A DNA stretch of 64,000 bases from Nilaparvata lugens (taxonomy: Eukaryota; Arthropoda; Insecta; Hemiptera; Delphacidae). Each line of letters opens with the position of its first letter. Positions within the stretch are counted from its first letter, which is position 1. This document shows, in pieces, positions 13,101-28,100 of the stretch. The translations under genes and the position numbers were made by a program. The notes under the pieces were generated by a model that saw nothing but the letters and a program-made list of their open reading frames with translations, was not told the origin of the DNA and searched no databases. The stretch covers positions 12,675,675-12,739,674 of the forward strand of contig NC_052511.1 of assembly GCF_014356525.2 (NCBI RefSeq). The letters are read 5' to 3'.

Positions 13101-16100
13101 TATTTTCTCATTCCTATAATTGGAAACGTTTTTCCTTGACGAAATTAAACATTCCTAAATAATTCAAAATAGCTGAAACTTTACAGTTTTATTTTGTGTT
13201 CAATTTTCTAGTGTTTCGAAATTTAATTCAAACGTGACTATGGCAATGACTGCGACTACGCCCCGTTTCGGAAAGCCAATTTTCTGACTCCAGCTGTTTA
13301 AAGTCTAGAACTTAGCCAAATCCCGAGCTCGGAAACCGGCCCTAAGTGTGTCCAGTATCAAAATTTGGGAGTAAAATAGTTTTGGGCCAAGCCTGTTGTT
13401 CTATCCCAATCATATTGATATGATATTTTATTGTATTCCCACACAAATACATAGATAAATTTGATGTATTGTGAATAAATAAATATTGTATTACAGAACC
13501 TGTGCCTGCAAACGAAAATGCTGGCCCAGGGCAACATTGCCGATTTCCTGGCGAAAACGTTGGATCCGCCTTCGTTTCTGGTGGTTCGCCACGCCGTTCA
13601 GCTGTTGAAGACAATCGACGCCCTGGACCCCTGCGAGGAGCTCACACTGCTGGGTCAGCACATCATCGATCTGCCCCTGGCACCGCACTTGGCCAAGGCC
13701 CTGCTCTATGCCGTTCTGCTCAAGTGCCTCGATCCTGTCCTCACTATTGTCGCTATGCTCAGCTATGAGTCAGTATTGTTATTTCACGTTCACTTGTTCT
13801 CAACACCCTGCGAATTTTACTCCAAACAAAAAAAATAGATGGACCTGTGTACCAAACTTGAACAATTTCTTATGAAAAAGCTGAAAAATGTAGAAAACGA
13901 AAATTTTGAGCTTATATTTGGCGAAATATTGAAGACCTCTCAACATAAGATTTTTAGACATTATTTGACCCTCTATATCCAATTTGAACGTCCTAGTTTA
14001 GCCGTATGTTTGGCGTTTTTTTTGAAACCCTTTCAAAACAACATTTGTACACCTCAGATGTACAGACAACTTGTTTACCAAACTTGAACATTTTATGTCA
14101 GTTTTTGAAAAAAGTTGATAAAAGGCAGAAAAAACTGAAATCCCGCTTATATTGTTCGTATGTTTGGCTTTAATTCTAAACTTCAGCTGAATTTGCGTTG
14201 TATCATTCCTTCTAATACAACATTCTCACTCCCTAGCTGAGCTTCTGTTCTAAATTTGAACATTTGTTCTCGATAAAGCTGAGAAAACGGTGAGAAAACT
14301 CATATTTTGTGTGTATCTTTAGAATTTTCTCAAATACGTTTTAGTGCTCCTCTAAAGGGCCAACTGAATATACCTACCAAATTGAAACGTTTTTGGTCCA
14401 GTAGATTTTTGTACTGTTGCTTAGTGATTGAGTGTTATTTCGCTTTTATTTATTTATACAGTGTACTTCAAACTGTTACTCACGTATTCTTTGTTATGAA
14501 ATTGAAATATTCTTTATTAGGCGGATTTAGGACTTCCACCATAACTCTCATATGTAATGATCATATGATCATTTATTAAACTTTTCAAATCATTGATAGT
14601 TTTATACTGTTGACTGGATAAGTATAAACTTATATTAACATTGCGTTTGACTTTTACACTACTTATAGCTTAAGGTTGATAGATAATCTTTATGAAACCT
14701 TATCAATAATTTGCTATTTGTATATTTGCAGCGACCCAATGGAACTCGGCGACGACCCGAAGTCACGTCGCGAGGCGGCGGCCGTTCGCCGTAGGATGGG
14801 TGGCCGCTCACAGAGCGACCACTGTGCGCTGCTGATGATGTACATGCGCTGGCTGGCGTCGTGCAGTCACGGCCAGGGCCGCAAGTTCTGTGCCGATCAC
14901 CACTTGTGCTACGCTCGCCTCGAGTTGGTCTACGGCCATCGACAGCGGCTGCTCACACAGTTGCGCACCAGTGCATTTGTGCGCAGCAACACTGACAGTC
15001 AGTTTGTTTACCTCTTCATTTTTTATAATGTTCATAATTAAAAACAATGGACTCTTCCAGAAAATAAAAGTTGAGTTCTCTCTCTGGAAGGAAATTGAAA
15101 TAATTTTAAAAGGAGAAAGTTACTGTACGTCAACAAGGCAGATAGGTAGATAAACAAATAAAATGTCTTTATTTTCACACTTATCATACAAAAGTGTTGT
15201 GGGCAAAGTTGAGCCCCCTTTCACACTCAACCCGCAGATAAAAGGGGAGAAAATCCATATCATGTATGAAGAAATTACATTTATAGAATAAATAAATCTT
15301 GTCATGCTTTTTTATCGTATTTTATTATTACTGTTATGAGGTACTATCATAGAAAAACAATAGCGTAACTTATGCTTGTTATGCTTTTAACTTATTAAAT
15401 TACAAGTAACAATAACTTATTAATTAACAAATTATGTAACTTATGCTTGTTTCTTCATGGTACTATTTTGATGTTGTCTTAGGAAGAGTTGAAAATTTAA
15501 AATTCCCAGTTTTATAACAAAATTTAATATTTACCTCATTTTTTGGACAAATTTTCTGTTTTATGTGTGTTTAACAAATAGTTCTAAAGGTTTTAGAACA
15601 AAAGTTTTTTTTGGAAGTGAATTTTTCATGAAGAAAATGTGTAATTCTAGGTCCAGTGCCGAAATACCTGTCATCAAATTTGGGATCGATTTAGTATGCT
15701 ATTTTGAGCACAAAATCACAAAAATTAAACGGCGGTCACTATTGTTTTTAAAATGAACTAAGTTAAGAGTAACACAATTTTGCATGCATTTAACCTATAA
15801 ATTATGATTTTTCTAATCTAAGCTTCCCTAACCTAAGCTTTGTACGCGATCTGAACAAAAATTCGGAAAAATTTCCAGTTGTGAAAGCAGCTCTGACTGG
15901 TGGCCATTATCCGAACTTGGTGCGGATTGACAGACAACTGAACGCATTCAGAACTCAGTGAGTAGAATTTATTTTCAGTTTTCTCACTAGGTTGGCCCGT
16001 ACTGAAAAAGTTTCAGTTTGGTTTTCCAAGCTATTTTTTTTTAAATAACTGCAAAATCAAAAATAAAGCTATGCTTCTTAGTATTATAGAAAGCATTTGA

Positions 16101-19100
16101 AAATAAATTAGATACATTGTATGCACTACTCTAGGAAAGGTAAACAGATTGAGATCATATAAAGAAGTTTTCTTGAACTGGCAACACTCTCATAAGACAA
16201 TACCTACTACTACTTCAGGCCCCACAACTAATTAATGACGTCATAACATGTAGATTGATTTTTCCTAGATCGTAGTAGTTTCTACTAGCTTATCAATGTA
16301 ACTTTTGTTACTGTATCGATTTTTATTGGATGGAATACTATCTAAATTTCAAATTAAAGACACTTGTATTTTAATAAATAGAAATTTTATTGAAATAAAA
16401 ACACTTTATTCCACAAATGCAATAATTTATCCATATTTTCAGATTGATAGACATAGGCCTACTCGATTCAGTGATAGAGCTATTGATAAATTCATTTCAA
16501 CCAAAAATACTTAATAATAGCCTATATCAGAGTCGAAGGAGAGGTAAATCAAAGATAAACCAAATTTCCTAACTCTTTTTTAGGAAAGAGGCTCCCACAA
16601 ACTTGATCACAATTGATCTGTAGTACAAAGAAACCTATCAGGAAATGTATTTCAGTTAGGTAAAACCTTTAATATTATGATCTTATGGGCAGTTCCAACA
16701 CTTTGCATTTACTTTTTAATTTATTAATTCAAAAGTTCTTTCACACACTTTATTCACACTGTTCTTCCACACTCTAATTACACTGTTATTTCACATTTTA
16801 TTTACACTGTTCTTTCACACTTTAATTAATTTTTCCACTCACACTTTATTTACACTGTTCTTCTACACTTCATGTAAACCGTTGTTTTGTAGAATTGAAG
16901 CTCTTTCTTCTTATCGCTCGTATCCATTTTCGTTTCAAAGTATCATCTTTCGAAAAAGTAAAAAAACCGTTTTAAACTTTAAAACCGTACGGAAACTTTT
17001 GGAATCTTGTTATAATTCCCGCAACAATTAGGTACACAGCAATATCCCAATGATTTAAAACCCCAAATTCATTATTACTTTTCACAAACAAATATTAGAA
17101 GAATGATAAACAAACCATATTCATTGAAATGGAACACCGTGAGAATTGAATTTGTAATTCCAATTTTGATTACCATATCAGATGTGATAACAAGCATCAG
17201 CGCCCTTATTTCGCTTGCTTACCGCCAGTAGATCATCGATGATCTACATGTGATGACGTCATAGTTTATTAGAGATCAGTTGTGGGGCCTGAAGTAATAG
17301 TAGGTATTGCATAAGAACTGTTCATTCACTCCTGCAGCCAAAACTTTTCTCTATGCTTTACAGTGATACATTTATTAATCTCCTTTTCATTGCACTCTTG
17401 TGTACTTGTAGCAATGCACTCAATACATCTCAATAGAAAGAGTATTAACCTTTTAGCCCGCAGTATTGTGGTCTATTCTCTAATATTAATTAAAGTTATG
17501 TGTTATGGGTTCTGCATTTTAACTCCGTTGTTCCTGGTTTCGTAGATATGATGAGTATGGCAAATATGCCTAGAATACACTCATTCTATGTACTCCAAAT
17601 TTCATTTGTAATTTCGAGGTTGAGTGGTAGATAGGACTTGAAAGTCCCAATTCCGCCTAGTAAAGATCTTTTCATTTCATTTCATTTTACTTTCCTTTAA
17701 TATGACACAGTCTCAACATCTAGTTTTACCCCATCATTGCAGCAATTTTCAGGAAATTCAATAATAGGACTCCATTTGTTATGGGTTTTTATAAGCTTCT
17801 TATAGCTTCGAGTTGTCAATAATTCTGAGGGCTTCATTATGCATTTAGAATTGAATCTTTCCACTTCCTCGAGTTTTTCGCCGCCTCATGCAGTTTCTAA
17901 TATTCTAATAAGCACGTCACTGTATTTACTACTTTATTTATACTGTGGTAATTATTTATTTTTAGTATTCATACTAATTATTACTATACTTGAAATTTAT
18001 AGTAGTTATTGTAATGAAGTATCACTGCTTCTGTATTATCAATCTTATATACAGTAATGTGTTTTATGAAGTCATTGGGCCGGTTTGTAGGAATCCAGTG
18101 AACCATTAAACCGATAGATTTGATGTGTGGTTAAAAGTCAAAAGTCAAAATACTTTATTGCAGCAGCTAATTGAGAACATCAATTGCATTACAAATGTCA
18201 ATGGTAGATTGAATCATAATTATTACAAGCAGGAAGTCATTACAATAAATTATAAACATAAAAATATACTTATTTTCATAACAATATAAGTAAAACACAC
18301 TCATAACACATAATCATATGACTAGTTCACCCATGAGAGTACCTAGTTGCTAATCAAGCATATTGTCAACTACGTCATAGAACTCTTCTATTTCATAAAT
18401 TGGATTCCTCAACAGAAATCGTTTAACTCTATTGGTGAATAATTTTAATGGTATTTTTTTTTTATATTCTCAGGCAAGGCATTGAAAAGTTTCAGAGAAA
18501 CGTAATAGAAAGTTTTCTGAGTATTTGCATAGTGGCAAAACCTCAAGACTAGTTTATTCCTACCTCTAGTATTATAGTTGTGACATAAGTTGTGACATAT
18601 TATGAGATTTAATAAATGTTCCAGTAACAAGGCCTTATTAGGGCCTAGAAATCTATACATTTAATGATACGTGAGATTCAATCATTGGGCTATAAGCCAG
18701 GCCTTAGTGACTCATGAATCTGAGTGTTTGCATTTCAACATTTTATTCTGACGAATTCTATTTATTTTTTGTAATAGTATCAAATCAAATAGTTTATTGC
18801 ACAAAAAATACATGGTACAATACTATTTTTAAATAACATAATTGTGCTACACGTCGGCAAAAAAAAAAACTTATACGCCGACGTGGAGTCTTGACATAAC
18901 TTAATATTACTCACCTGAATACACTTTATACACTAATTAACTTTATACACACATAATATCTACGAAAAGACAAATAAAAAGAAATATTACTAAACCCATA
19001 ATTTAGAAATGTAGTCCTACTAATCATTAATTGAACTGAAAAAATGCTCCTTTATTTAACTGTGTAAGACTTCAACTTAGTCTTTTTTATTAGCAATTCC

Positions 19101-22100
19101 CCGGGGACTCTTTTGTAAATTTTATTTCTTAAATATGATATACTTCTTCGGGAAAGAGTACTGTCTACTCTTTCAATCATAATAATGTTTTGGGTGACCT
19201 GTCTGGTTAGCATTGAACCTCTTTGAAATTTTTCAAATATTTAATGACGGATAAAATTCTACTCTGTGCTTTTCTGTAAAAAAGAAAGTAATAGAATAAA
19301 TAAATTATAATTAATTTGAATGACAGTGACGAAGTGAACGTAGCCCTGCACCCGTCGTCGGTGCTTCGTGACGGAGTGCCTCAGAAAGAGTTGCCTTCCC
19401 AGCTGGTCACCGACTGGATCATCTTCGAAGAGAAGGTGGCGGTGGGGTCGGAGGGGGCAGGTGGGGCAGTGGGAGGGGCCAGCAGTTGTGTGCGTGTGTG
19501 CTCGCTGGTCAGTGACGTCACTGTCGCTCTCTTCGCCGGACCTGCTCGCTTTCCATCCGAAAACCTCAACGATCCTGAAGGTCAGTCCCACGATTTTTCA
19601 TATCATTTATTATTCTTTACATGTATATTATTGAGAATGAAAAATTCAATTCAATTCATACAGCGTAAAATAGATATAAGCTACATAAATTATTCGAAGT
19701 TTGCTGACATGGCCGAATGCAAAAGTAAATTTCAATAATAGTTGTAAAGAAGTTGAAAGGTTCTTTTTTAAGATGCCTCCACACCGACACACGTGAGAGA
19801 TTTTAGAAGATCAACCTTTAGACACGAAGTACTAGCCTAGATCTAAGATAATTTGATTCAACAGTTTGTAGCCATACAGCCTTAATTACTAAACATTATT
19901 ATGTATTTCATCATGTAATTGTATTATTTGTAATTGTTTATATTTCTCAAGTTTTTGACAGTGTAGTGTGTAACTAAATATGTTTATTTCAAGTTTTGTA
20001 GATTGATAATGTGGAAATTTTGATAAATCAATAAAAAAGAAGATCTGCTAATAAATGAGATTCATTTATTTATTATAAGTCAGCACCTTCAACATTAGTT
20101 TGCTATTATTGTTGGTCATAAGACAAAGCATATAGCTCTCATTTCCTAGCTCCACAATGTTGCGACTGAGTATAAATATAATGGATTACCAAAGTATATT
20201 CAATCTCAATTATGAAAACTAATATAAAATCATGAATTTTCATTTCGCGAATAAAATATAATGAAATTATTAACAATAATTAGTATTATATCAGATAAAC
20301 CGGGATGATTTGAATCAATCTACCTACTACAGAAGTCGCAAGGCGGTGGAAATATGAAAATTGGTCTTTGTGTAGTCGTAAAGTCACTGACTTTACTATG
20401 TGAATCTCACTATTGTAATTTACAACCATTCGAATACAGCCTATAGACTACAACCACTAGTAATCTATTTTTGAGAAACTCGATTTAAAGTGGAAAATAT
20501 ATTAATCCTATAACATCTCAGTTAATACTAGATGATCTCTTATTAGTTATTGCTTGATTTGTTTACTGATTTGATGTGGTGGATTTCAGCTGCGGACCGA
20601 GGCAGCGACAGTGAGGAGGAGCAAGAAGTGGCGGGGGTCGCAGGCCAACGCCTGGCCACACTCAAGCTAGACGAGTGGGTGGTGTTCCGGCTGGAGCCAT
20701 ACCTGGCGAGGCTGGTCATCATGCTGCGCAACAAGTGGCATGCTGTGCTCGCCAAACGACTGCGCTATCCTAACCGCACTCTCTCCACGGTAGGCCTACC
20801 TAATCAGAAAATATATTCTAAGATAGAAGATTTTAGATTTTATTAGAACTTTCTGTGTAGTTGTGAAGTTGATATTGTGGTAATTATTCATATTAAGTAA
20901 AGAGACTAGAAAATTGTCAACACCACAAATTCATTATTAGAATTTTACCAGATATTGATAATGGTGTGATAACCGAAACCAGTTTTTCTACTTTTAATAA
21001 AATCTGTGGTGTTGACAATTTTCTAGCCCTTTATTTAAGTTTATTAGAAATTGCAGTAAACCAACTGATAGAATATTATTACTGTATAATAATTATTCCA
21101 AATATCCAATTATATTAACCAACGGAGAGGTACTGGATTCGATTCCCGGTCTGGGCACAATTTTTTGACAGATTCATTCTTAAAATTTCCTTCTGCTATT
21201 TAGTTCGCCAGTCAATATTTGCATTAACAGAAGTCCTTTGTTCTATTTATATAGACATCGGATATTTGGAATAATTATTATTCAAAGATATTTTACTTTG
21301 TGAGTAGTTGTGAAGGTGATATTGTGGTAGTTACCCACTCTGGATAAAAATACTAGATATTGTCCAACCACGGATTTATTCAAAATCTAAGATAATATGT
21401 CGGGTTTTAATAAATCTGTGTTTGGACGATATCTAGTCTGTTTATTCAGAAAATATATTCGTATGATGATTGAAAACGACTCGATGTTGTCAAACCACTA
21501 AGCTATTTAAACAATAATTTAAGAATCTAGTTTCAATTTCAATTTATTGGAAAAAAGATACAATTTCGGTTGTTACACCATAAAAATGTATCAATCTCTA
21601 GGAAACTCCAGTAATATTTATTTGTATGATATAATTTTAGTTTTGGAACACAACAGGTGTGCCAACGATGCGTTGCAATAATACTCCCATTTCTTATGAT
21701 AAGCTGAATTTCACAGATTGATGTGATTTAGTGCTGGTTTAGACTAATATGAGGGTCATTCAATAAGTAACAAGACAAGTGACCAATTTTCAAAAACGGC
21801 TAAATTGATTCATATAAAACTTTCAGGGCATGAAGTTGGCTTCTTTGCGATGACATATGATCAGTTGTTCCACCGTATTTCGTAAACTTCACAAATTGAC
21901 TCAGTTAACAATGGCGTGTCCGCTTGAGAATTGCACCGTAGAAGAACAACGTGCTGTGATAAGATTTTCAGTCGCAGAAGGTGAGAAAGGTAGTGAAATC
22001 CACAAAAGAATGTTAAAAGTGTACGGTGACCATTGTTTGAATCGTTCAAGCGTTTACAAATGGGAAAACCAGTTTCAAAGTGGCTGTATAAAAGTTTGTG

Positions 22101-25100
22101 ACAATCAACGCAGTTTACGACCAGTCAAAGTTGGGACTTCCTCTCTCGAATTTATTCGTTAATTTTGGACAATAGACATATCACTGTCGAATTTATAAGT
22201 GAAAAAGTAAACGAGAGTGTTGGAACTGTCCATAACATTATTCACAAGCTGCAGTACAACAAAACTTATGCGAGATGGGTGCCTAGGCAACTTACGGACG
22301 CTCTCAAAGAAACCCGGCTTCAAATCTCAGTCAACAGTTGAAAAATCAGTATGCGCGACTGAAGGGAGTGTTTTTTCAAAATAATTGTAACATGTGATGA
22401 AACATGGACCACCACTATGAGCCACAGTGAAAACGACAGACAATCAAATCTGATAATGGCACGTTGTTCTTCCACGGTGCAATTCTCAAGTGGACACGCC
22501 ATTGTTAACTGAGTCAATTTGCGATTTTGTTGACGAAATACGATAGAACAACTGATCAGATGTCTTCGCGAGGTTGTCAACTTCATGTCCTGAAAGTTTC
22601 ATATAGATCAATTTAGCCTTTTTTGAAAATTAGTCATTTGTCTCGTTACTTATTGAATGACCCTCTTAGTTGAAAACCTTTCCGCCACACTGAAATTTGA
22701 GCTCTGTTCATGCATAGTAGATATTTTTTAAAATGATTGTTCGAAGAACAATATTATTGTAAAGAAAAATACTCGAATTATTGGTTTTTATTGATTGAAC
22801 AATTACTGATTATTGACTGATTGATTGAATTGTTAGCCAAGGGTCATTACATATCCTTGAATATTTATTTTTGTGTCGTTGGAATAATTGATTAGTGTTT
22901 TTGTTCGATTAGAACGACGAAGCGGTGATCGAGGCCCTGGTGGCAGTTCTATGCGAAGAGGAGCCGGTGGGGTTGGAGCAGCCATCAGGTGTGGGAGCCA
23001 AGCCACTGCCAATCAGTCACCACGAGAACAACGACTACAGTCCTTTGCGTTAGTCATTTTCAAATCTAATTACTCATGTTCTACTAATTATAATTATATA
23101 TGTTGTGACACAAAGTCAGGAATAGAATAATCAGTCTTTTGCGTCAGTAATATTCAAATTGAATTACTTATTTTGTACAAATTGTTTATGTTGTGACACG
23201 AATTTCAATGAATATAATAATCAAATCACATTTTGTTACAGTGAAACCTTGATATTATAGTACACCCCGTTATAGTATATTTTCTCTTCAGTCCCTTGAA
23301 ACGTTCATATAGCTTATAATGTCCGTATAGTATATCTCGATTTAGTGCAGTCTTCATAATAGTAATTTTTTGAGTGGTCTCTTCAGATGTACTATATCAA
23401 GGTTCCACTGTACCTTATAAAAAATCAAATTCATACTTGAAATAAATGTACTTGGAATAATTCACTTGAAATTAGAACTGGATACTGATACTGGAAAGAA
23501 AATTCTATCAGGCAATAACAAAAAACCTGAGAACAACAAAATTAAACTAAAATTATTTTAACACTACACCTTACACAAATACAGACATTATGGTACTTGG
23601 AATAATTCATTTAAAATTAGAACATGATTATAGAAATACAATTCTGTCAGGCAAAAACAAAAAAACCTGAGAACAACAAAATTAAACTAAAATTATTTTA
23701 ACACTACACCTTACACAAATACAGACATTATGGTACTTGGAATAATTCATTTAAAATTAGAACATGATTATAGAAATACAATTCTGTCAGGCAAAAACAA
23801 AAAAACCTGAGAACAACAAAATTAAACTAAAATTATTTTAACACTACACCTTACACAAATACAGACATTATGGTACTTGGAATAATTCATTTAAAATTAG
23901 AACATGATTATAGAAATACAATTCTGTCAGGCAAAAACAAAAAAACCTGAGAACAACAAAATTAAACTAAAATTATTAAACTTTGGTTAAACTCAACTCA
24001 AGTAGTTTATTAGTTTAAACTATTTAATTGAATTTAACTGTAATTGAATATTGATTAGTGACATCATTGCTTTGTCTTCTTCTTCGCTTATTGGGCATCG
24101 TGGCATTGATTTTATCATATTACATCATCTAATCATTTCAAAATTCAACATTAGTACATACAACCAGGAGATAATCTTCTATAATTAGTTGGCATGACCA
24201 GCAAAACCTGAAATTGAGTGCTGGTGACGAGTAACAGAAACAGAAAATGAGGATTTACCTTATTTTCCTCGAATTCCATATGAATATGTTGTGACTGGTA
24301 TTGCACACCAAGGTTAATAGATAGAAAGTTGAATACTCATGAGCTGATTTTACAAAAATGACAAGGAAAGCTCTATCAAATCAAGATTGTTGGAAAGAAG
24401 GCTGTTGGGCCTTGCTCCTAAGCTTAGATTCTACTATGTGCATGATCTATGTTGTCGATGGTTCCCTCAAATTGTTATAATTTGTTTGAATTATCGAAAG
24501 ACAACTCCTTCCCAAAAACTAAATGTATAATTTCTTTTTATGTAGGTAGGAGATCATACAACGACATTTCGAAGCAGCAGGCTTCCTCAGAGACTTCAAG
24601 CAATAGGCATTCTAATCACAGGAGAAATTTTGACATGAGTGAGTCACAAATAATAACAATATTCAATTGCAACTATTTTATTATAAATATATTTCAATAT
24701 TGAGTTTTATACAGGGTGTTTCAGAAGTAGTGTCGAGAATTTTAGGGTATTGTACCTGGATGCTAGGAGACTACAAATGTCATATTTGAAGTGTCCAAAA
24801 CTCAGCGGTTATCCTTATAGCTGCCATTTTGTTTTTTTCACTTAAAAATTTTTATCTCAAGAACGAAATGTTGTATTGATCTGAAATTTGGCATGAATAT
24901 TTATGCTATAAAGACTCAACTATAAAAAATAAAAAAAAAATTTTTCGTTGAAATTTTTCAAAATGGCGGCCATTTTAAATTTTTGATGGCGAATATCTCG
25001 AAAACCGTCCATTTTACAGAAAATTTACAAGAGACAAAAAAGTTAGCAAATTTTTTCACGATTCCAATGATACCTAATTTATTAAGATTGATCGAAGAAT

Positions 25101-28100
25101 AAGAGAGAAATTAATTTTTTTCGTACTGCATGCATGACCACTTTTCACCATTTAAAGATCAATATTAATTTTTTTTATAATTTCATGAAAACCGTTCTTA
25201 TTACAGAAATATACAAGAATAACTTTCCTCCAAATTTTATTTTACATTGAAAAATATTAATTTCACTCAAATCGGTTCACTGATACTAATGCAGCAATTG
25301 CTCAAAATGCCGTCCTTCAACTTGATTACACAGTCTGCACCTTTCAATCATGGACCGTCGAACTGCTATAAAAGCATTTTCATCATCTTGAATGGCACCT
25401 GCTGCAGCAACCACTCTTGCCACAAGGTCTTCTTCGTTTTCTACTGGCGTGCTGTAAACAAGGTCTTTCATATGGCCCCAGAAAAAAAAATCTAAAGGGT
25501 TGAGGTCAGGTGAACGTGCGGGCCACGGTACTGGTCCACCCTGCCCAATCCACCGCTGACGATAGGTCATGTTCAGAAAGTCCGTAACAACATTTCCGAA
25601 ATGAGCAGGGGCACCATCATGTTGAAACCAAATATTATATCTGTTTGCAAGAGGCACATCTTCCAAAAGTTCTGGTAGTATGTCTCTTAAAAAAGTAATG
25701 TACGTGGGAGAATTCAGACGATTAGGAAGAATGTATGGTCCAATCACGCGATTACCTAAGATACCCGTCCAAACATTCAGCGAAAATCTATGCTGATAAC
25801 CACGCACTTTGACCTCATGAGGATTGTCTAAGGCCCAGACGTGACTGTTGCGAGAGTTGAAGATTCCTTCTCTTGTAAAGCTGGACTCATCGGTAAATAA
25901 CACATTTTCTAGAAAATTTGGTTGGATAATGTCTTGCTGAAGAAACCAACGGGCACAGTTTACTCTTGGCTCATAGTCGCGTTCAACCAATGAGTGAACT
26001 TTTTGAAAGCGGAAGGGGTGAAGTCTTTCCTTGTTTAGTACACGCCACACAGAAGAAGCACTCGAATTGATTTGCTTTGCAACTGCTCTCGTACTCGTTC
26101 TAGGATTGAAATCGAATTTCTGCAATACTTCCTCTTCAAAAGCAACATTTCGAACTGCTCGAGGCCTACCAGCAATTACCCTGTTCCGTTCAAATGAACC
26201 AACTTCTCTCAGCCGATTGTGAGTTCTTGTGAACACCTTGTCGGAAGGGAGACGGCGGTTTGGAAATGCAGCTGCATACATTCTTCTTGCTTCGGTCGCA
26301 TTGCCAAGAGCTGCTCCATACATGAAGTGAATATCGGTGTACTCCAGCGAACTAAATTCCATTACAATAATTAAATATTTGTGTAGAAGCAACGTAAGAA
26401 AATATTGAAACTGGAAATTTAAGATAGAAATAAGACCTAGGAAACGTGAGACTAAGAAATAGGAAGCACTACATCTGGTTGTTTACTTTTAATGAAACAA
26501 CAATACTTTTACAAGACAAACATTATCATCTGAAAACCATTGTAAAATCATCTGTTTGCCCATATGGAGCCATACCGAGTTTCAAAGCTTCATCTTAAAT
26601 ACATCTGGAATTAAAAAATTAATATTGATCTTTAAATGGTGAAAAGTGGTCATGCATGCAGTACGAAAAAAATTAATTTCTCTGTTATTCTTCGACCAAT
26701 CTTAATAAATTAGGTATCATTGGAATCGTGAAAAAATTTGCTAACTTTTTTGTCTCTTGTAAATTTTCTGTAAAATGGACGGTTTTCGAGATATTCGCCA
26801 TCAAAAATTTAAAATGGCCGCCATTTTGAAAAATTTCAACGAAAAATTTTTTTTTTATTTTTTATAGTTGAGTCTTTATAGCATAAATATTCATGCCAAA
26901 TTTCAGATCAATACAACATTTCGTTCTTGAGATAAAAATTTTTAAGTGAAAAAAACAAAATGGCAGCTATAAGGATAACCGCTGAGTTTTGGACACTTCA
27001 AATATGACATTTGTAGTCTCCTAGCATCCAGGTACAATACCCTAAAATTCTCGACACTACTTCTGAAACACCCTGTATAATTATAATCTATAGCATTCAA
27101 CGCAAGAAAAAAAAGCAAATTCACACAATCACACAAGTGGCATGGGCTTCTCGGTCATTCATCAGAACATACGTAGTTACAGACGTAACTTTGACGAATT
27201 TTTAACAGTATTACAGGGATTAGGGCATAAGTTTAACTGCATAATATTAACTGAGGCATGGCTTAACGACGACAGCCATCCAATTAAAATTTCAGGTTAC
27301 CATTCTTTTAGATCATTCAATAGTCTGAACCAGGGCGATGGGTTGGTGGTCTACATCGATGAAGGACTTCCAGTCACTTGCAATGAACTGGTACTGGGCT
27401 GTCTGGCCACCTGTCTCTCTCTCACCTTTACCTGGGCGGGGGCGGCATGCGAAATTCTAGCTGTCTACCGCAGCCCCAGCACTAATCTAACTACTTTCAT
27501 AAACGCGTTAAACGTATATTGCAATGAACAATCGCCAGGTGTCGTCCGAATTCTGGCAGGTGATTTCAATTGCGATACGTTGAATGTTGCCCCTGGCTCT
27601 GTTGAGGAGCATTATATCGATATTTTGAGTGACGCAGGATTTGTGCCCTGTATTGACAAGATTACACGGCCGGCCAGCGGAACCTGTATTGACCACTTTT
27701 TTGTCAAGCTTCCGCGTTTCTTCAATGCATCTTCTGTTATTCTGCAGTCCTCGGTTACCGATCACTATGCTATTTGCTTGAATATATTATCGACAAAAAC
27801 TCATAAGCCGCCTAATACAGATTCATTATTAAAACAGACTGGAAAAAGGTGAGGAACACACTTTCTAGTCACAATTGGAATAGAGTCATTGAACAAAACA
27901 ACGTTGACAATGCAACAGATATTTTCATTGAATCGGTACAAAACATAATTGCCGAAAAATCACATTAAGTAAAAGTTTCATCTAGAAATACTCAACTCAA
28001 ACCATGGATAACTGCTGGACTAGTAAATTCTATTCGACATCGTGATAAACTCAGAAAAAAACTCAATAGACAACCATTTAACTGTCTCCTTAGAAATGAG

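Noticed and set aside
23449..23985. CRISPR-like array
   Set aside because: The repeats are 140 bp, directly adjoining and without spacers, and the genome is eukaryotic.
26942..27136. Minus-strand frame beside the transposase and the frame at 24449-24703
   Set aside because: The first lies in the terminal inverted repeat. The second contains the real linker exon (24546-24638), but its ends are intron.
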